A stretch of 64,000 nt of DNA, from assembly GCF_000427905.1 (NCBI RefSeq), contig NZ_ATYX01000005.1:62001-126000 (forward strand), written 5' to 3'. Made by a program: the position numbers and the translations under genes. Position 1 is the stretch's first letter, and each line of letters starts with the position of its first letter. The notes under the pieces were generated by a model. It made no database searches, was not told the origin of the DNA, and saw only the letters and a program-made list of their open reading frames with translations. Origin of the DNA: Thermocrispum agreste DSM 44070 (GTDB taxonomy: Bacteria > Actinomycetota > Actinomycetes > Mycobacteriales > Pseudonocardiaceae). Below, in pieces: positions 30,063-38,673 of this stretch.

Positions 30063-30251
30063 ATGGCCGCCGGAGACAAGATCGACAAGGTCGCGGGCAA
30101 AGCCAAGGAAGGCGTCGGCAAAGCCACCGACGACGACCTGAAGAACGAGGGCCGCACCCAGCACGGTGTCGCCAAGGCGAAGGACGCCGTGAAGGACGCG
30201 GCGAGCAAGATCAAGGAAGCCGCGCGGGACATGACCGACCGCGACCGGTAG
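30063..30251 (+). CDS. CsbD-family general stress protein
   Basis: This 62-aa, highly charged protein (MAAGDKIDKVAGKAKEGVGKATDDD ... AASKIKEAARDMTDRDR) has the repeated KGKxKE/GxAK pattern of CsbD. CsbD proteins are small, abundant and induced by the general stress sigma factor in Bacillus. The ATG has GAAAGGA 5 nt upstream. The role is unknown even in model organisms. A tandem 26-bp repeat follows before the CBS gene. Confidence 0.9.
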   Translation: MAAGDKIDKVAGKAKEGVGKATDDDLKNEGRTQHGVAKAKDAVKDAASKIKEAARDMTDRDR

Positions 30252-30342
30252 CCACGATCACGCACCACGCCCACCGGTGACCACCGTCGGCGTCGGCGAG
30301 GACCAAAGACCCCAGCGCTGTCGAGCTCCGATCGGCATCGTC

Positions 30343-30394
30343 GTTTCGGAGTCCAGCGTCGGCAGCACGTTTCGGAGTCCAGCGTCGGCAGCAC
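30343..30394. repeat. Perfect tandem duplication of a 26-bp unit
   Basis: Two identical 26-bp units (30343-30368 and 30369-30394), beginning GTTTCGGAGTCC and ending GGCAGCAC, lie immediately upstream of the CBS-domain gene, whose ATG is at 30408. The second copy places its end 13 bp before that start, so the duplication alters the leader of the gene. Confidence 0.9.
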
Positions 30395-30407
30395 TCGGGA
30401 GCGCGGC

Positions 30408-31046
30408 ATGCGGGCACGAGACATCATGACCAGCCCGGCAGTGACGGTGCACCGGGACACCCCGGTCGGTACCGCCGCTCATCTCGCGGCCGAGTCCGGG
30501 TTTCCCCTGGTGCCCGTCGTCGGCAGCGGTGATCTGCTGGTGGGCGTGGTCTCCGTGGCCGGCCTGACCGCTGTGGCCAGCGAGTCGGCTCGGCAGGACG
30601 ACCGGCTGGTCGCCGACATGATGTCCCCGGCCACGGTCGCCGCCGAGGTGGACACCGATCTGGCCGATCTGGTGACCACCATGCTCGACCGCGGCGTCCG
30701 GTGCCTGCCGGTCGTACAGAACTCCCGGGTGGTCGGCGTGATCACCCGCCGCGACCTCGTCCGGACCGTCGACGTCGACCAGACCGCGGCACGGCAGGAA
30801 ATCCGCCGCCGGCTGGAGCGCTACGGCGGCCGTGGCCGCTGGACGGTGGCGGTGCACAACGGGGTCGCAACCATCACCGACGTGCTCGACGATCCCATCG
30901 ACCGGCATATCGCCCGTGTCGTGGCCGAGTCCGTCCCGGGAATCGTCCGGGCCCAGGTGTCGGTGGCGGACGACGCTACCGCGCGGCGACCAGCAGCGGA
31001 CCGACTTCCTCGGCAGCGCTCTGCAACCGCTCGGCCAGTGCGCTGA
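30408..31046 (+). CDS. CBS-pair and BON-domain protein
   Basis: This 212-aa protein has two CBS motifs (MRARDIMTSPAVTVHRDTPV near 1-55 and VADMMSPATVAAEVDTDL to ITRRDLVRTV near 67-120) followed by a BON domain (RWTVAVHNGVATITDVLDDPIDRHIA ... VPGIVRAQVSV). CBS pairs bind adenosyl ligands as energy sensors, and BON domains associate with membranes. This arrangement is common in actinobacteria near dormancy and stress genes. The final 24 codons overlap the convergent iclR-type gene by 71 bp. The tail DDATARRPAADR... has no homology to the domains. Confidence 0.88.
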   Translation: MRARDIMTSPAVTVHRDTPVGTAAHLAAESGFPLVPVVGSGDLLVGVVSVAGLTAVASESARQDDRLVADMMSPATVAAEVDTDLADLVTTMLDRGVRCLPVVQNSRVVGVITRRDLVRTVDVDQTAARQEIRRRLERYGGRGRWTVAVHNGVATITDVLDDPIDRHIARVVAESVPGIVRAQVSVADDATARRPAADRLPRQRSATARPVR

Positions 31047-31743
31047 TCTTGTCCTCGGTGATCCGGACCGTCGGGCCCTGCACCGCGATGGCGGCCACCA
31101 CCCGGCCGTCTGATCCCATGACCGGAACGGCCACGGTGCGCACCCCGGCATGCCGCTCCTCGTCGTTGAGCGCCCACCCGCGATCGCGCACCCGGCGCAG
31201 CTCCTCCGCCAGCGTTTCCGGGTCCGTGATCGTCTTCTCGGTGACCGGCGCCAGCTCACCCAGCCCGGCGATCTCCGCCTCGATGTCCCCGGCGAACGCC
31301 AGCAGGCACTTGCCCATCGCCGACGTGTGCAGCGGAACCCTGGTCCCCGGCTGCTGGGAGAACCGCAGCGGCTGCGGCGAGGCGACGTCCAGCACCACGT
31401 GCACGTCCGTGCCCGCACGGATCCCCAGGTTCACCGACTCCCCGGTGTCCGTGGACAGCGCCCGCAGCGACGGCAACGCCGCTTCGTATCCCAGGCCCCG
31501 CGCCGCCTTGTCGCCCAGCACCACCAGGGTCGGCCCCAGCTGGTACCGCTCGGTCTTCGGATCCTGGGCCAGCAGGCCGCCCTCGGTCAGGGCCTTGGTC
31601 ACCCGGTGGGCCGTGCTGATACTGAGCCCCAGCTTGCGGGCGATCTCGGTGATGCCCAGGTCGGTCGCCGTCTCGAAGCAGCGAAGCACGCCTATGGCGC
31701 GCTCGATGGCTTGGGCTCCGGTGCGATGGCGCTGATCAGGCAC
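30976..31743 (-). CDS. IclR-family transcriptional regulator
   Basis: This 255-aa regulator has the N-terminal winged helix (AIERAIGVLRCFETATDLGITEIARKLGLSISTAHRVTKAL) and the C-terminal IclR ligand domain (VPLHTSAMGKCLLAF, GWALNDEERHAGVRTVAVPV). Start is GTG 31743 with AGGA about 8 nt upstream. The effector and target genes are unknown. The two identical 22-bp repeats 75-155 bp upstream are possible autoregulatory sites. The 3' end overlaps the CBS-BON gene. Confidence 0.9.
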   Translation of the reverse strand: MPDQRHRTGAQAIERAIGVLRCFETATDLGITEIARKLGLSISTAHRVTKALTEGGLLAQDPKTERYQLGPTLVVLGDKAARGLGYEAALPSLRALSTDTGESVNLGIRAGTDVHVVLDVASPQPLRFSQQPGTRVPLHTSAMGKCLLAFAGDIEAEIAGLGELAPVTEKTITDPETLAEELRRVRDRGWALNDEERHAGVRTVAVPVMGSDGRVVAAIAVQGPTVRITEDKISALAERLQSAAEEVGPLLVAAR

Positions 31744-31817
31744 GGGTCAATCCTGGCACAGCTGCGCCCGCGGACGGGCCGCACCCGCCCGCCGGAGTGG
31801 TTCACGCGGGTACCGCC

Positions 31818-31899
31818 GCCCCGTTCGAACGGAGACACCGCGTGGTCGGGCGGCCGTTCTCATCGACCGTGCCCGCAGCCCCGTTCGAACGGAGACACC
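31818..31899. repeat. Two identical 22-bp repeats with a palindromic core, 60 bp apart
   Basis: The units at 31818-31839 and 31878-31899 are identical and each contains the 12-bp palindrome CCGTTCGAACGG followed by AGACACC. They lie between the divergent iclR-type and winged-helix genes, and the 60-bp spacing puts them near the same face of the helix. They look like a pair of operators for a dimeric regulator. Confidence 0.6.
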
Positions 31900-32193
31900 C
31901 CTCCTCGAGCTGTTCCAATGGCTCGGGTAGGCGCGGTGGCAGCGCCGCCACCGGAGTTGTTCGTCGCGCGCCGACTACGCCCGTCGCATCACCCGCGGGT
32001 GTTCTACCCCGCCTGCTCACGTCGACGTGCGCGACCGGATCGTTTGCCGTTCGTGGCCCGTGGGCCGACAGTTCCGGCAGGTGCGAGCGGAATCGACCAC
32101 TGCATGGAAGAGCTCCGGGTCCACGCCGGCAACACGGCTGGTATCTCTGCGACACATTTGCCGCGTCGTAAACGCCAGCTGCCCTGCCAGCTG

Positions 32194-32219
32194 TTTCCAT
32201 ATTATGGAAAATCTTTCCA
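32194..32219. promoter_or_regulatory. Interlocked TTTCCA/TGGAAA operator-like repeats
   Basis: TTTCCAT-ATT-ATGGAAA (32194-32210) and TGGAAA-ATC-TTTCCA (32205-32219) share their central arm, giving three half-sites in 26 bp. The segment is A/T-rich against its surroundings and ends 30 bp before the start of the winged-helix gene. It could be an operator overlapping the promoter, or an RNA with two alternative hairpins. Confidence 0.55.
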
Positions 32220-32248
32220 CTTGTGGTGATCACTGCCAGTGTCAGAGT

Positions 32249-32770
32249 GTGAGCAGCACAAATGCCACGCTGACCGTCGTCGTCCAGGTGACGATCGACG
32301 CCGATCGCGCGGACCTGGTCGGGGCTCAGATCGCCCAGGCCATTCGCTCTGTGGCGGCCCTGGGCAACGCCAGGCTGACCGTGCGCGACCGGGGCACCGG
32401 TGGCGCCGAGGCCTCGTTCGCTCCGCCCACGCGGCTCAAGCTCGAGCCACGCGTGCGCATCATCGCCGCCGAGCGCCGGGTTCTGCGAGACGGCCAGGAG
32501 GTGCCGCTGACGCGGCTGGAATACGACCTGCTGCTCTTCCTCTGCCGCAATCCCGGCCGGGTGCACGACCGGGACGCGCTCATGGCAGCGGTGTGGAAGC
32601 TCTCCGCACCGTATCGCTCTCGCACCATCGACGTGCACGTCCGGCGGTTGCGCCGCAAGCTCGGCGACGACCTGGAGTTGATCGACACCGTGCGCGGGGT
32701 CGGGTACCGCGTGCCCGATGCCGGCCTCGTACGCATCGAGGAGCACGAGACCGTTCAGCGCTCTGCCTGA
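32249..32770 (+). CDS. Winged-helix DNA-binding protein of the OmpR/PhoB type without receiver domain
   Basis: This 173-aa protein begins at GTG 32249 (VSSTNATLTVVVQVTIDADRAD). The first 65 residues form a beta-rich region with no receiver features. Residues 75-160 are a trans-reg-C winged helix: LTRLEYDLLLFLCRNPGRVHDRDALMAAVW ... SRTIDVHVRRLRRKLGDDLELIDTVRGVGYRV. It should bind DNA as a dimer but cannot be phosphorylated in the usual way. The N-terminal part may sense something else. No kinase is adjacent. The TTTCCA cluster just upstream suggests autoregulation. Confidence 0.85.
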   Translation: MSSTNATLTVVVQVTIDADRADLVGAQIAQAIRSVAALGNARLTVRDRGTGGAEASFAPPTRLKLEPRVRIIAAERRVLRDGQEVPLTRLEYDLLLFLCRNPGRVHDRDALMAAVWKLSAPYRSRTIDVHVRRLRRKLGDDLELIDTVRGVGYRVPDAGLVRIEEHETVQRSA

Positions 32771-32878
32771 CGGCACGCTGCTGCACGCAGTCCGTGCGCT
32801 CGATCAGGGGCATCCGGCACGACGGTGGCAACGGCGCCGTCCGCCACCAACAGCAGCGGCCACCCGCCCGCCGGGCAC

Positions 32879-33862
32879 CTACGGCAGGCGCTGGCCGATC
32901 AGCAGCGACGAGCCCGCGGCCCCGATCAACAGCAGCGTGCCGAGCATCAACCACGGCCTGCTGGCATCCGCCTTCTTGATCTCGTAGCCGATCTGCTCGC
33001 CCAGGTCCGCGTAGACCCGTTTGAGCTCCTCCCCGGTCGCCGCCTTGTAGAACTGACCGCCGGAGATCTCCGCGATCCGCCGCATCGCCTCGTCGTCCAC
33101 CTCGACGTCGAAGGTGCGGCCGCCGATGTCGACCGTGCCGTGCTCGGTCCCGAACGAGATGGTGGAGATCGGCACGTTCGCCTTCTTCGCCTCCCGCGCC
33201 GCGGTGTAGGCGCCGCGCGGGTCGTCCATGTCCGTCGTCGGCACGGTCTGCTTGCCGTCGGCCATCAGCACGATCCGGGCAGGAGGCGGCCCGGACGCCC
33301 CGCCGGTGACCGCGGAGAACCCCTCGATCGCGTCCAGCGCGGCGAAGATGCCCTCCCCGGTCGCGGTGGACTCGGCCAGCTTGAGGTTCTTGATCGCCCG
33401 GACCGCGCTCTCCCGGTCCGTGGTGGGAGGAACCAGCAGGCTCGGCGTGCCGGCGAACGAGATCAAGCCGAGGTTGATGCCGGGTGTCATGTTGCGCACG
33501 AACGAGATCGCCGACTCCTGGGCGGCGGCCAGCCGGGTCGGTTTGACGTCGTCGGCTTCCATGGACAGCGACACGTCGATCACCAGCATGACCGTCGCCC
33601 GGTTGCGCGGGACCTTCTGATCGGCGGTCGGCCCTGCCATCGCGGTGATCAACAGGATCAGCGACACGGTGAGCAGCGCGGCGGGCAGATGCCGGATCGG
33701 CCCTTGCGACTTCGCGCCCGCCTTCTCCAGCAGCTCCAGGTTGGCGAACCGCAAGGTCCGCTTGCGACGCCTGCGTTGCACCAGCACATAGCCCACGACG
33801 AGCGCTGCCACCACCACGAGCAGCAGGAACCAGCCTGGCGAGGAAAAGTCGGACAAGCTCAT
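32879..33862 (-). CDS. VWA-domain membrane protein (BatA/BatB type)
   Basis: This 327-aa protein has an N-terminal membrane helix (FLLLVVVAALVVGYVLV), a second one (LPAALLTVSLILLITAMAG), a von Willebrand A domain with MIDAS motif DVSLSM and a distal TGEG, and a C-terminal helix (WLMLGTLLLIGAAGSSLLIG). It is the last gene of the moxR-DUF58-VWA operon. Its ATG overlaps the DUF58 stop. These operons act with MoxR AAA+ ATPases in metal-cofactor insertion or envelope stress. The specific client is not evident. Confidence 0.9.
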   Translation of the reverse strand: MSLSDFSSPGWFLLLVVVAALVVGYVLVQRRRRKRTLRFANLELLEKAGAKSQGPIRHLPAALLTVSLILLITAMAGPTADQKVPRNRATVMLVIDVSLSMEADDVKPTRLAAAQESAISFVRNMTPGINLGLISFAGTPSLLVPPTTDRESAVRAIKNLKLAESTATGEGIFAALDAIEGFSAVTGGASGPPPARIVLMADGKQTVPTTDMDDPRGAYTAAREAKKANVPISTISFGTEHGTVDIGGRTFDVEVDDEAMRRIAEISGGQFYKAATGEELKRVYADLGEQIGYEIKKADASRPWLMLGTLLLIGAAGSSLLIGQRLP

Positions 33863-34794
33863 CGGACCGCTCCTGACCAGCGTCTCTTGCGTGCCACGAC
33901 GAACCGCACCACGTCGGCGATCCAATCCGAGTCGGTGCGCAGCACCAGATGCGCCGCACCCGCTCGCCGCAAGCCACTGGCGACCTTGTCCCGGTGCTCC
34001 TGCGCCGCCGCCGCGAACTCCCGGCGCAACAGGGCGGACGCGTGCACCTCCCGCTGCTTGCCCGTCTCCGGATCGGACAGCACGACGGTGCCCACTTCCG
34101 GCAGATCCACGTCCCGCGGGTCGACGATCTCCACACCGATCAGGTCGTGCCGCTGCGACAGCGCCCGCAGCGGACGTTGCCAGCTCAGATCCCCCAGGAA
34201 GTCGGAGATCACCACGGCCAGCCCACGCCTGCGGGGCGGCCTGCGCAGCTGGTCGATCGCCTTCGCCAGATCCCCTCTGGTGCCCTCCGGGGCGCGCGGG
34301 GTCTGGGCCACCGCCTTGACCAGGCCGCGGGCGTGCGCCGAACCACCGCGCGCCGGGATGCGCTTGGTCGTCTCCCCGTTGGCGATGAGCGCCCCGATCC
34401 GGTTGCCACCGCCCCCGGTCAGGTGCGCGATGGCCGCGACGGCGCACACCACCAAGTCCCGCTTCTCGCAGACCGCGGACCCGAAATCCAGGCTGGCCGA
34501 CAGGTCGGCGACCACCCACGTCTCCAGCTCCCGGTCGGCCACCGTGTCCCTGATGTGCGGAACGGTCGTGCGCGCGGTCACCGCCCAGTCCATCCGGCGC
34601 ACGTCGTCACCCGGCTGATACGGCCGCGCCTCCCCCGGTTCCGAACCAGGGCCGGGCACCAGGCCGAGGTGGTTGCCCTGCAACAGCCCGTCGAGGCGCC
34701 GCCTGACCTCCAGCTCGAGCATGCGCAGCCCCGCCTCCAGCCGGTCGCCCTGCAGCACCGGCGGGGCCCACGGATGCTCTCCTCGCCGAGCCAC
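33859..34794 (-). CDS. DUF58 protein of the MoxR operon
   Basis: This 311-aa protein contains the DUF58 hallmark PGSEPGEARPYQPGDDVRRMDWAVTAR near residues 50-75 and a VWA-like core (WVVADLSASLDFGS, GLAVVISDFLGD). The GTG start at 34794 follows the moxR stop by 6 bp, and its stop overlaps the next ATG. DUF58 proteins are constant partners of MoxR ATPases. No membrane helix is predicted. Biochemical activity of the family is not established. Confidence 0.9.
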   Translation of the reverse strand: MARRGEHPWAPPVLQGDRLEAGLRMLELEVRRRLDGLLQGNHLGLVPGPGSEPGEARPYQPGDDVRRMDWAVTARTTVPHIRDTVADRELETWVVADLSASLDFGSAVCEKRDLVVCAVAAIAHLTGGGGNRIGALIANGETTKRIPARGGSAHARGLVKAVAQTPRAPEGTRGDLAKAIDQLRRPPRRRGLAVVISDFLGDLSWQRPLRALSQRHDLIGVEIVDPRDVDLPEVGTVVLSDPETGKQREVHASALLRREFAAAAQEHRDKVASGLRRAGAAHLVLRTDSDWIADVVRFVVARKRRWSGAVR

Positions 34795-34800
34795 GACGCG

Positions 34801-35871
<1,071 letters not shown>

Positions 35872-35941
35872 TACTGCCTCCTTGTCCACCGCTGCATCGT
35901 CCAGGGTGCGCGATCACCGGTGTGACCGCTGTGAAAGCACA

Positions 35942-36517
35942 TCACCGGCGCCGGAGCCGGATCAGGTCGTCCGGCGTGTCGACATCGGCCGCTTCGCCGG
36001 CCCGCGCCGCCACGTCCACCACCCGCAATGGCCCGAGCGTGGCCCGCACCGAGCGCCCGGCCGGGTCGCCGGGCACCGCCGCCAGCAGGGCGGACCCGTG
36101 CCACACGCCGGTCAGCCACTGCCGCCGGCCGCTCTCGTCGACCAATACCGCTCCGTCGGCGTGTTCGTTCGCGTCCAGCGCCGCCCGCAACCGCTCGATC
36201 GTGTCGGCGCGGAGCCCGGGCAGGTCAGCGGCCAGCACGGCGACGTGCGCGCCCGCCAGCCGGGGAAGCGCGGCGAGCCCGGCGGCCAACCCGGCGACCG
36301 GACCGCCGCCTGCGGGTTCCTCGCTGGTCCAGCGCACGTCCGGCACAGCGGGGCGCTGAGGGCCGACCACCACGATCTCCGCCGCCGCTCGCACCGACGC
36401 GACGACGTGTTCCAGCAACGTCCTACCGCCCACCTGCAGCATGAGCTTGTCCGTGCCGGACATGCGCCTCGCTGCGCCACCGGCCAGGATCACCGCGTGC
36501 AGCGGCCGGTCAGCCAT
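35942..36517 (-). CDS. mobA: Molybdenum cofactor guanylyltransferase-like NTP transferase
   Basis: This 191-aa protein shows the MobA nucleotide-binding motif AVILAGGAARRMSGTDKLML, then AGLAAGL and VLAADLPGL, with the final block ADVDTPDDLIRLRRR. MobA adds GMP to molybdopterin. The fold is also shared by MobA-like CTP transferases, so the exact substrate is likely but not certain. Other moco genes are not in the window. It lies alone between moxR and an NlpC/P60 gene. Confidence 0.85.
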   Translation of the reverse strand: MADRPLHAVILAGGAARRMSGTDKLMLQVGGRTLLEHVVASVRAAAEIVVVGPQRPAVPDVRWTSEEPAGGGPVAGLAAGLAALPRLAGAHVAVLAADLPGLRADTIERLRAALDANEHADGAVLVDESGRRQWLTGVWHGSALLAAVPGDPAGRSVRATLGPLRVVDVAARAGEAADVDTPDDLIRLRRR

Positions 36518-36557
36518 GCCCCCAGTATCCGTGCCCGGCCGGCCGCGCCGGGCCGGG

Positions 36558-37886
36558 CTACTCGATCAACCGCGTCGCGTACGGGAGGATGTCGTCGTAG
36601 CGCACCGAAGTGACCCTGACGTGCATGCCCGACTGCGGCGCTTCGATCATCTGCCCGTTGCCCAGGTACAGCGCCACGTGGTGGATGCCGTTCCTGCCCC
36701 AGAACAGCATGTCGCCGCGCCGGGCCTGGGACAGCGGCACCTGCCTGCCCGCGTGGTACTGGTAGCCGCTGTAGTGCGGCAGCGGCTTCACCTTGGCGAA
36801 CGCGTAGATCATCAGGCCCGAGCAGTCGAACCCGATCTTCTTGTAGTCGCCGTAGGCGTCCGCGATGCCGCCGTCGCGGATGCCGTAGGTCGGCCCGTTG
36901 GCATTGCCACCGCCCCATGCGTACGGCACGCCGATTTGCGACATCGCCCTGGCGACGACCTCCTCGATGAGGGCGTTCGACGACTTCGACGAGCCGGACG
37001 GGGCCGCACCGCCGCCATTGCCCGCAGCGTTGAGCGCCGCCTGCCGCGCCTTCAACTGTTCCTCGCGGCGCTTGGCTGCCAGCCACTCCTCGTAGCGCTG
37101 CCGCTGGTTCTCCAGCCCGCGGACCTTCTGCTGGGCGCGCCACAGCAATGTGGCCACCCGCTGCTTTTCCGCCTGCAGCTCGGCGGTGCGGGAGTACTGC
37201 GACTTGCGGGCCTCGACGGCCTCGGTGAAGGCCGCCTGCGCGGCACGTTCGGCTTCCTCGGCCTCGGCTTTCCGCTGCTCGGCCACCTGCAGCGCCTTGC
37301 GCGCCGCGGCATCCGCATTCGCCTTGGCGATGCGGGCCTTCTTCAGCTTCTCGATGGCGTCCAGCTGGCTGGCGCTGACCGCAGAGAGCACCTGGGCGCG
37401 CGCCAGCACCTCCCCCGGATTGTCCGAGGAGAGGTAGGCCGACAGCCCGCCGATGGTGCTGCCCTGGCGGTAGCTGCCCGCGACGAACTCGTCCTTGGCC
37501 TGCTCGGCCATGGCGAGCTTCCTGGCCGCCGCACGGGACGCGTTGCGCGCGTTCTTCGCCTCCCGCTTGGCCTCCGCCGCCTTCTCCTTGGCCCGCTGCG
37601 CGTCGACCCTGGCCTTGTTGGCCAGTTCCTGCTTCCGCGCGACCTCGTCCCGCAGCCGGTTCAGTCGCGCCGTCGCCCACGCCAGCCGGTTGGTCAGCTC
37701 ACCGACCTCACCGGCCCGTTTGCGCGCCTGCCAGCGGCTGCTCTTCAGCTCCTCGTCGCTGGGATTCGGCGGAGGTGGCGGCACGGCCTGCCCCACCGCC
37801 GGATGACCGGCGGCCAGCACGACCCCCACCGCCAGTGCGGCGAGCCACCTACGCCCCCGAGCGTGCGTGGACGACTGCGTGGTCAC
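36558..37886 (-). CDS. Secreted coiled-coil NlpC/P60 peptidoglycan endopeptidase
   Basis: This 442-aa protein starts at GTG 37886 (GGGAGG about 8 nt upstream). It has a signal peptide (WLAALAVGVVLAAGHPAVGQA), a long Ala/Lys/Glu/Arg-rich coiled coil (about 45-290) and an NlpC/P60 domain with catalytic Cys in IGFDCSGLMIYAF and His in NGIHHVALYLG. The domain order resembles RipC/PcsB-type enzymes that cut stem peptides during division and are controlled through the coiled coil by FtsEX. The control partner is inferred from the family. Length fits. Confidence 0.92.
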   Translation of the reverse strand: MTTQSSTHARGRRWLAALAVGVVLAAGHPAVGQAVPPPPPNPSDEELKSSRWQARKRAGEVGELTNRLAWATARLNRLRDEVARKQELANKARVDAQRAKEKAAEAKREAKNARNASRAAARKLAMAEQAKDEFVAGSYRQGSTIGGLSAYLSSDNPGEVLARAQVLSAVSASQLDAIEKLKKARIAKANADAAARKALQVAEQRKAEAEEAERAAQAAFTEAVEARKSQYSRTAELQAEKQRVATLLWRAQQKVRGLENQRQRYEEWLAAKRREEQLKARQAALNAAGNGGGAAPSGSSKSSNALIEEVVARAMSQIGVPYAWGGGNANGPTYGIRDGGIADAYGDYKKIGFDCSGLMIYAFAKVKPLPHYSGYQYHAGRQVPLSQARRGDMLFWGRNGIHHVALYLGNGQMIEAPQSGMHVRVTSVRYDDILPYATRLIE

Positions 37887-38150
37887 GGTCTCCACCTCCC
37901 GTCGGCGGTACACGGCCCTCCACCCGCGTGTACCGCCTGCCTCAGTAGGCTGACTGTGCCACATCCGGCCCATTGGCACCACTTGTCACGCGCGGACGAC
38001 CGAGCACATTCGTCACAGCACGTCATCGGCAGGGACACGACGGGCACCGTCGGCAGGCACGGCGTGCCCCGGTACGGCGGGCCGCGGTCCGGCTACTGTC
38101 GTTGCGGGTCCCGGGTCCGCCGTCGCCTTCATGGGAGGTCAGTACCAGCC

Positions 38151-38618
38151 GTGTTGACGTCGAGATATCCGCCGGCAGCGCTGGTCAGCGCGATCGTCGC
38201 GATCGCGGGCCTGCTCGCGGTCGGTATCGGCGGTTTCCTGCCGTGGGTGCGCTCGGGCCTGGTGGTGCGCTCCAGCTTCGAAATCGCGGGCATTGCGGAA
38301 CGACTCGGCTCGCGGGCGTACCCGATACTCGACGTGATGTTCGCGTGCTGGGTGGCGATTCCACTCGTCTGTGTGATCTGCGTCGGCCTGTTCACCCTCG
38401 GCTTGCTCCGGTCGGCCGCCGCATCGGCGATAATCGTCTCCCTGCTAGCGGGAACCGTCGCTCTGGCGACATACGTCCTAGGGTCAGGCGGTTCCGGTGC
38501 CGTCGCCGTCGTCGGCACCGGCCCGCTGACCACCTGCATCGGTGCGGCGGTCGCCCTCGCCGGCTCCGTCGGAGCGCTGCTCGGACGGCGGGGAGGCCGC
38601 CCGTCCGGCATCGCTTGA
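38151..38618 (+). CDS. Four-helix membrane protein, function unknown
   Basis: This 155-aa protein has four hydrophobic segments (ALVSAIVAIAGLLAVGIGGF, VMFACWVAIPLVCVICVGLF, ASAIIVSLLAGTVALATYVL and TTCIGAAVALAGSVGALLG) with an FLPWVRSG loop typical of small actinobacterial TM proteins. The start is taken as GTG 38151; GGAGG is about 12 nt upstream, rather far, so the start is uncertain. It precedes the Q-rich membrane protein by 55 bp and may share its transcript. Confidence 0.7.
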   Translation: MLTSRYPPAALVSAIVAIAGLLAVGIGGFLPWVRSGLVVRSSFEIAGIAERLGSRAYPILDVMFACWVAIPLVCVICVGLFTLGLLRSAAASAIIVSLLAGTVALATYVLGSGGSGAVAVVGTGPLTTCIGAAVALAGSVGALLGRRGGRPSGIA

Positions 38619-38673
38619 TCCCGAGCACATTACCAGCCCCGGGCAGCCCGCGGCTCGAGGAGAGGACCTCCGG

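Larger units (their letters stand above)
31744..32248. other. Divergent intergenic region of about 500 bp
   Basis: Besides the two 22-bp repeats and the TTTCCA cluster, this region carries no supported gene. A plus-strand frame runs through most of it into the winged-helix gene, but its product there is Arg/Pro-rich without homology. No clear -35/-10 pair could be fixed by eye. Confidence 0.5.
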
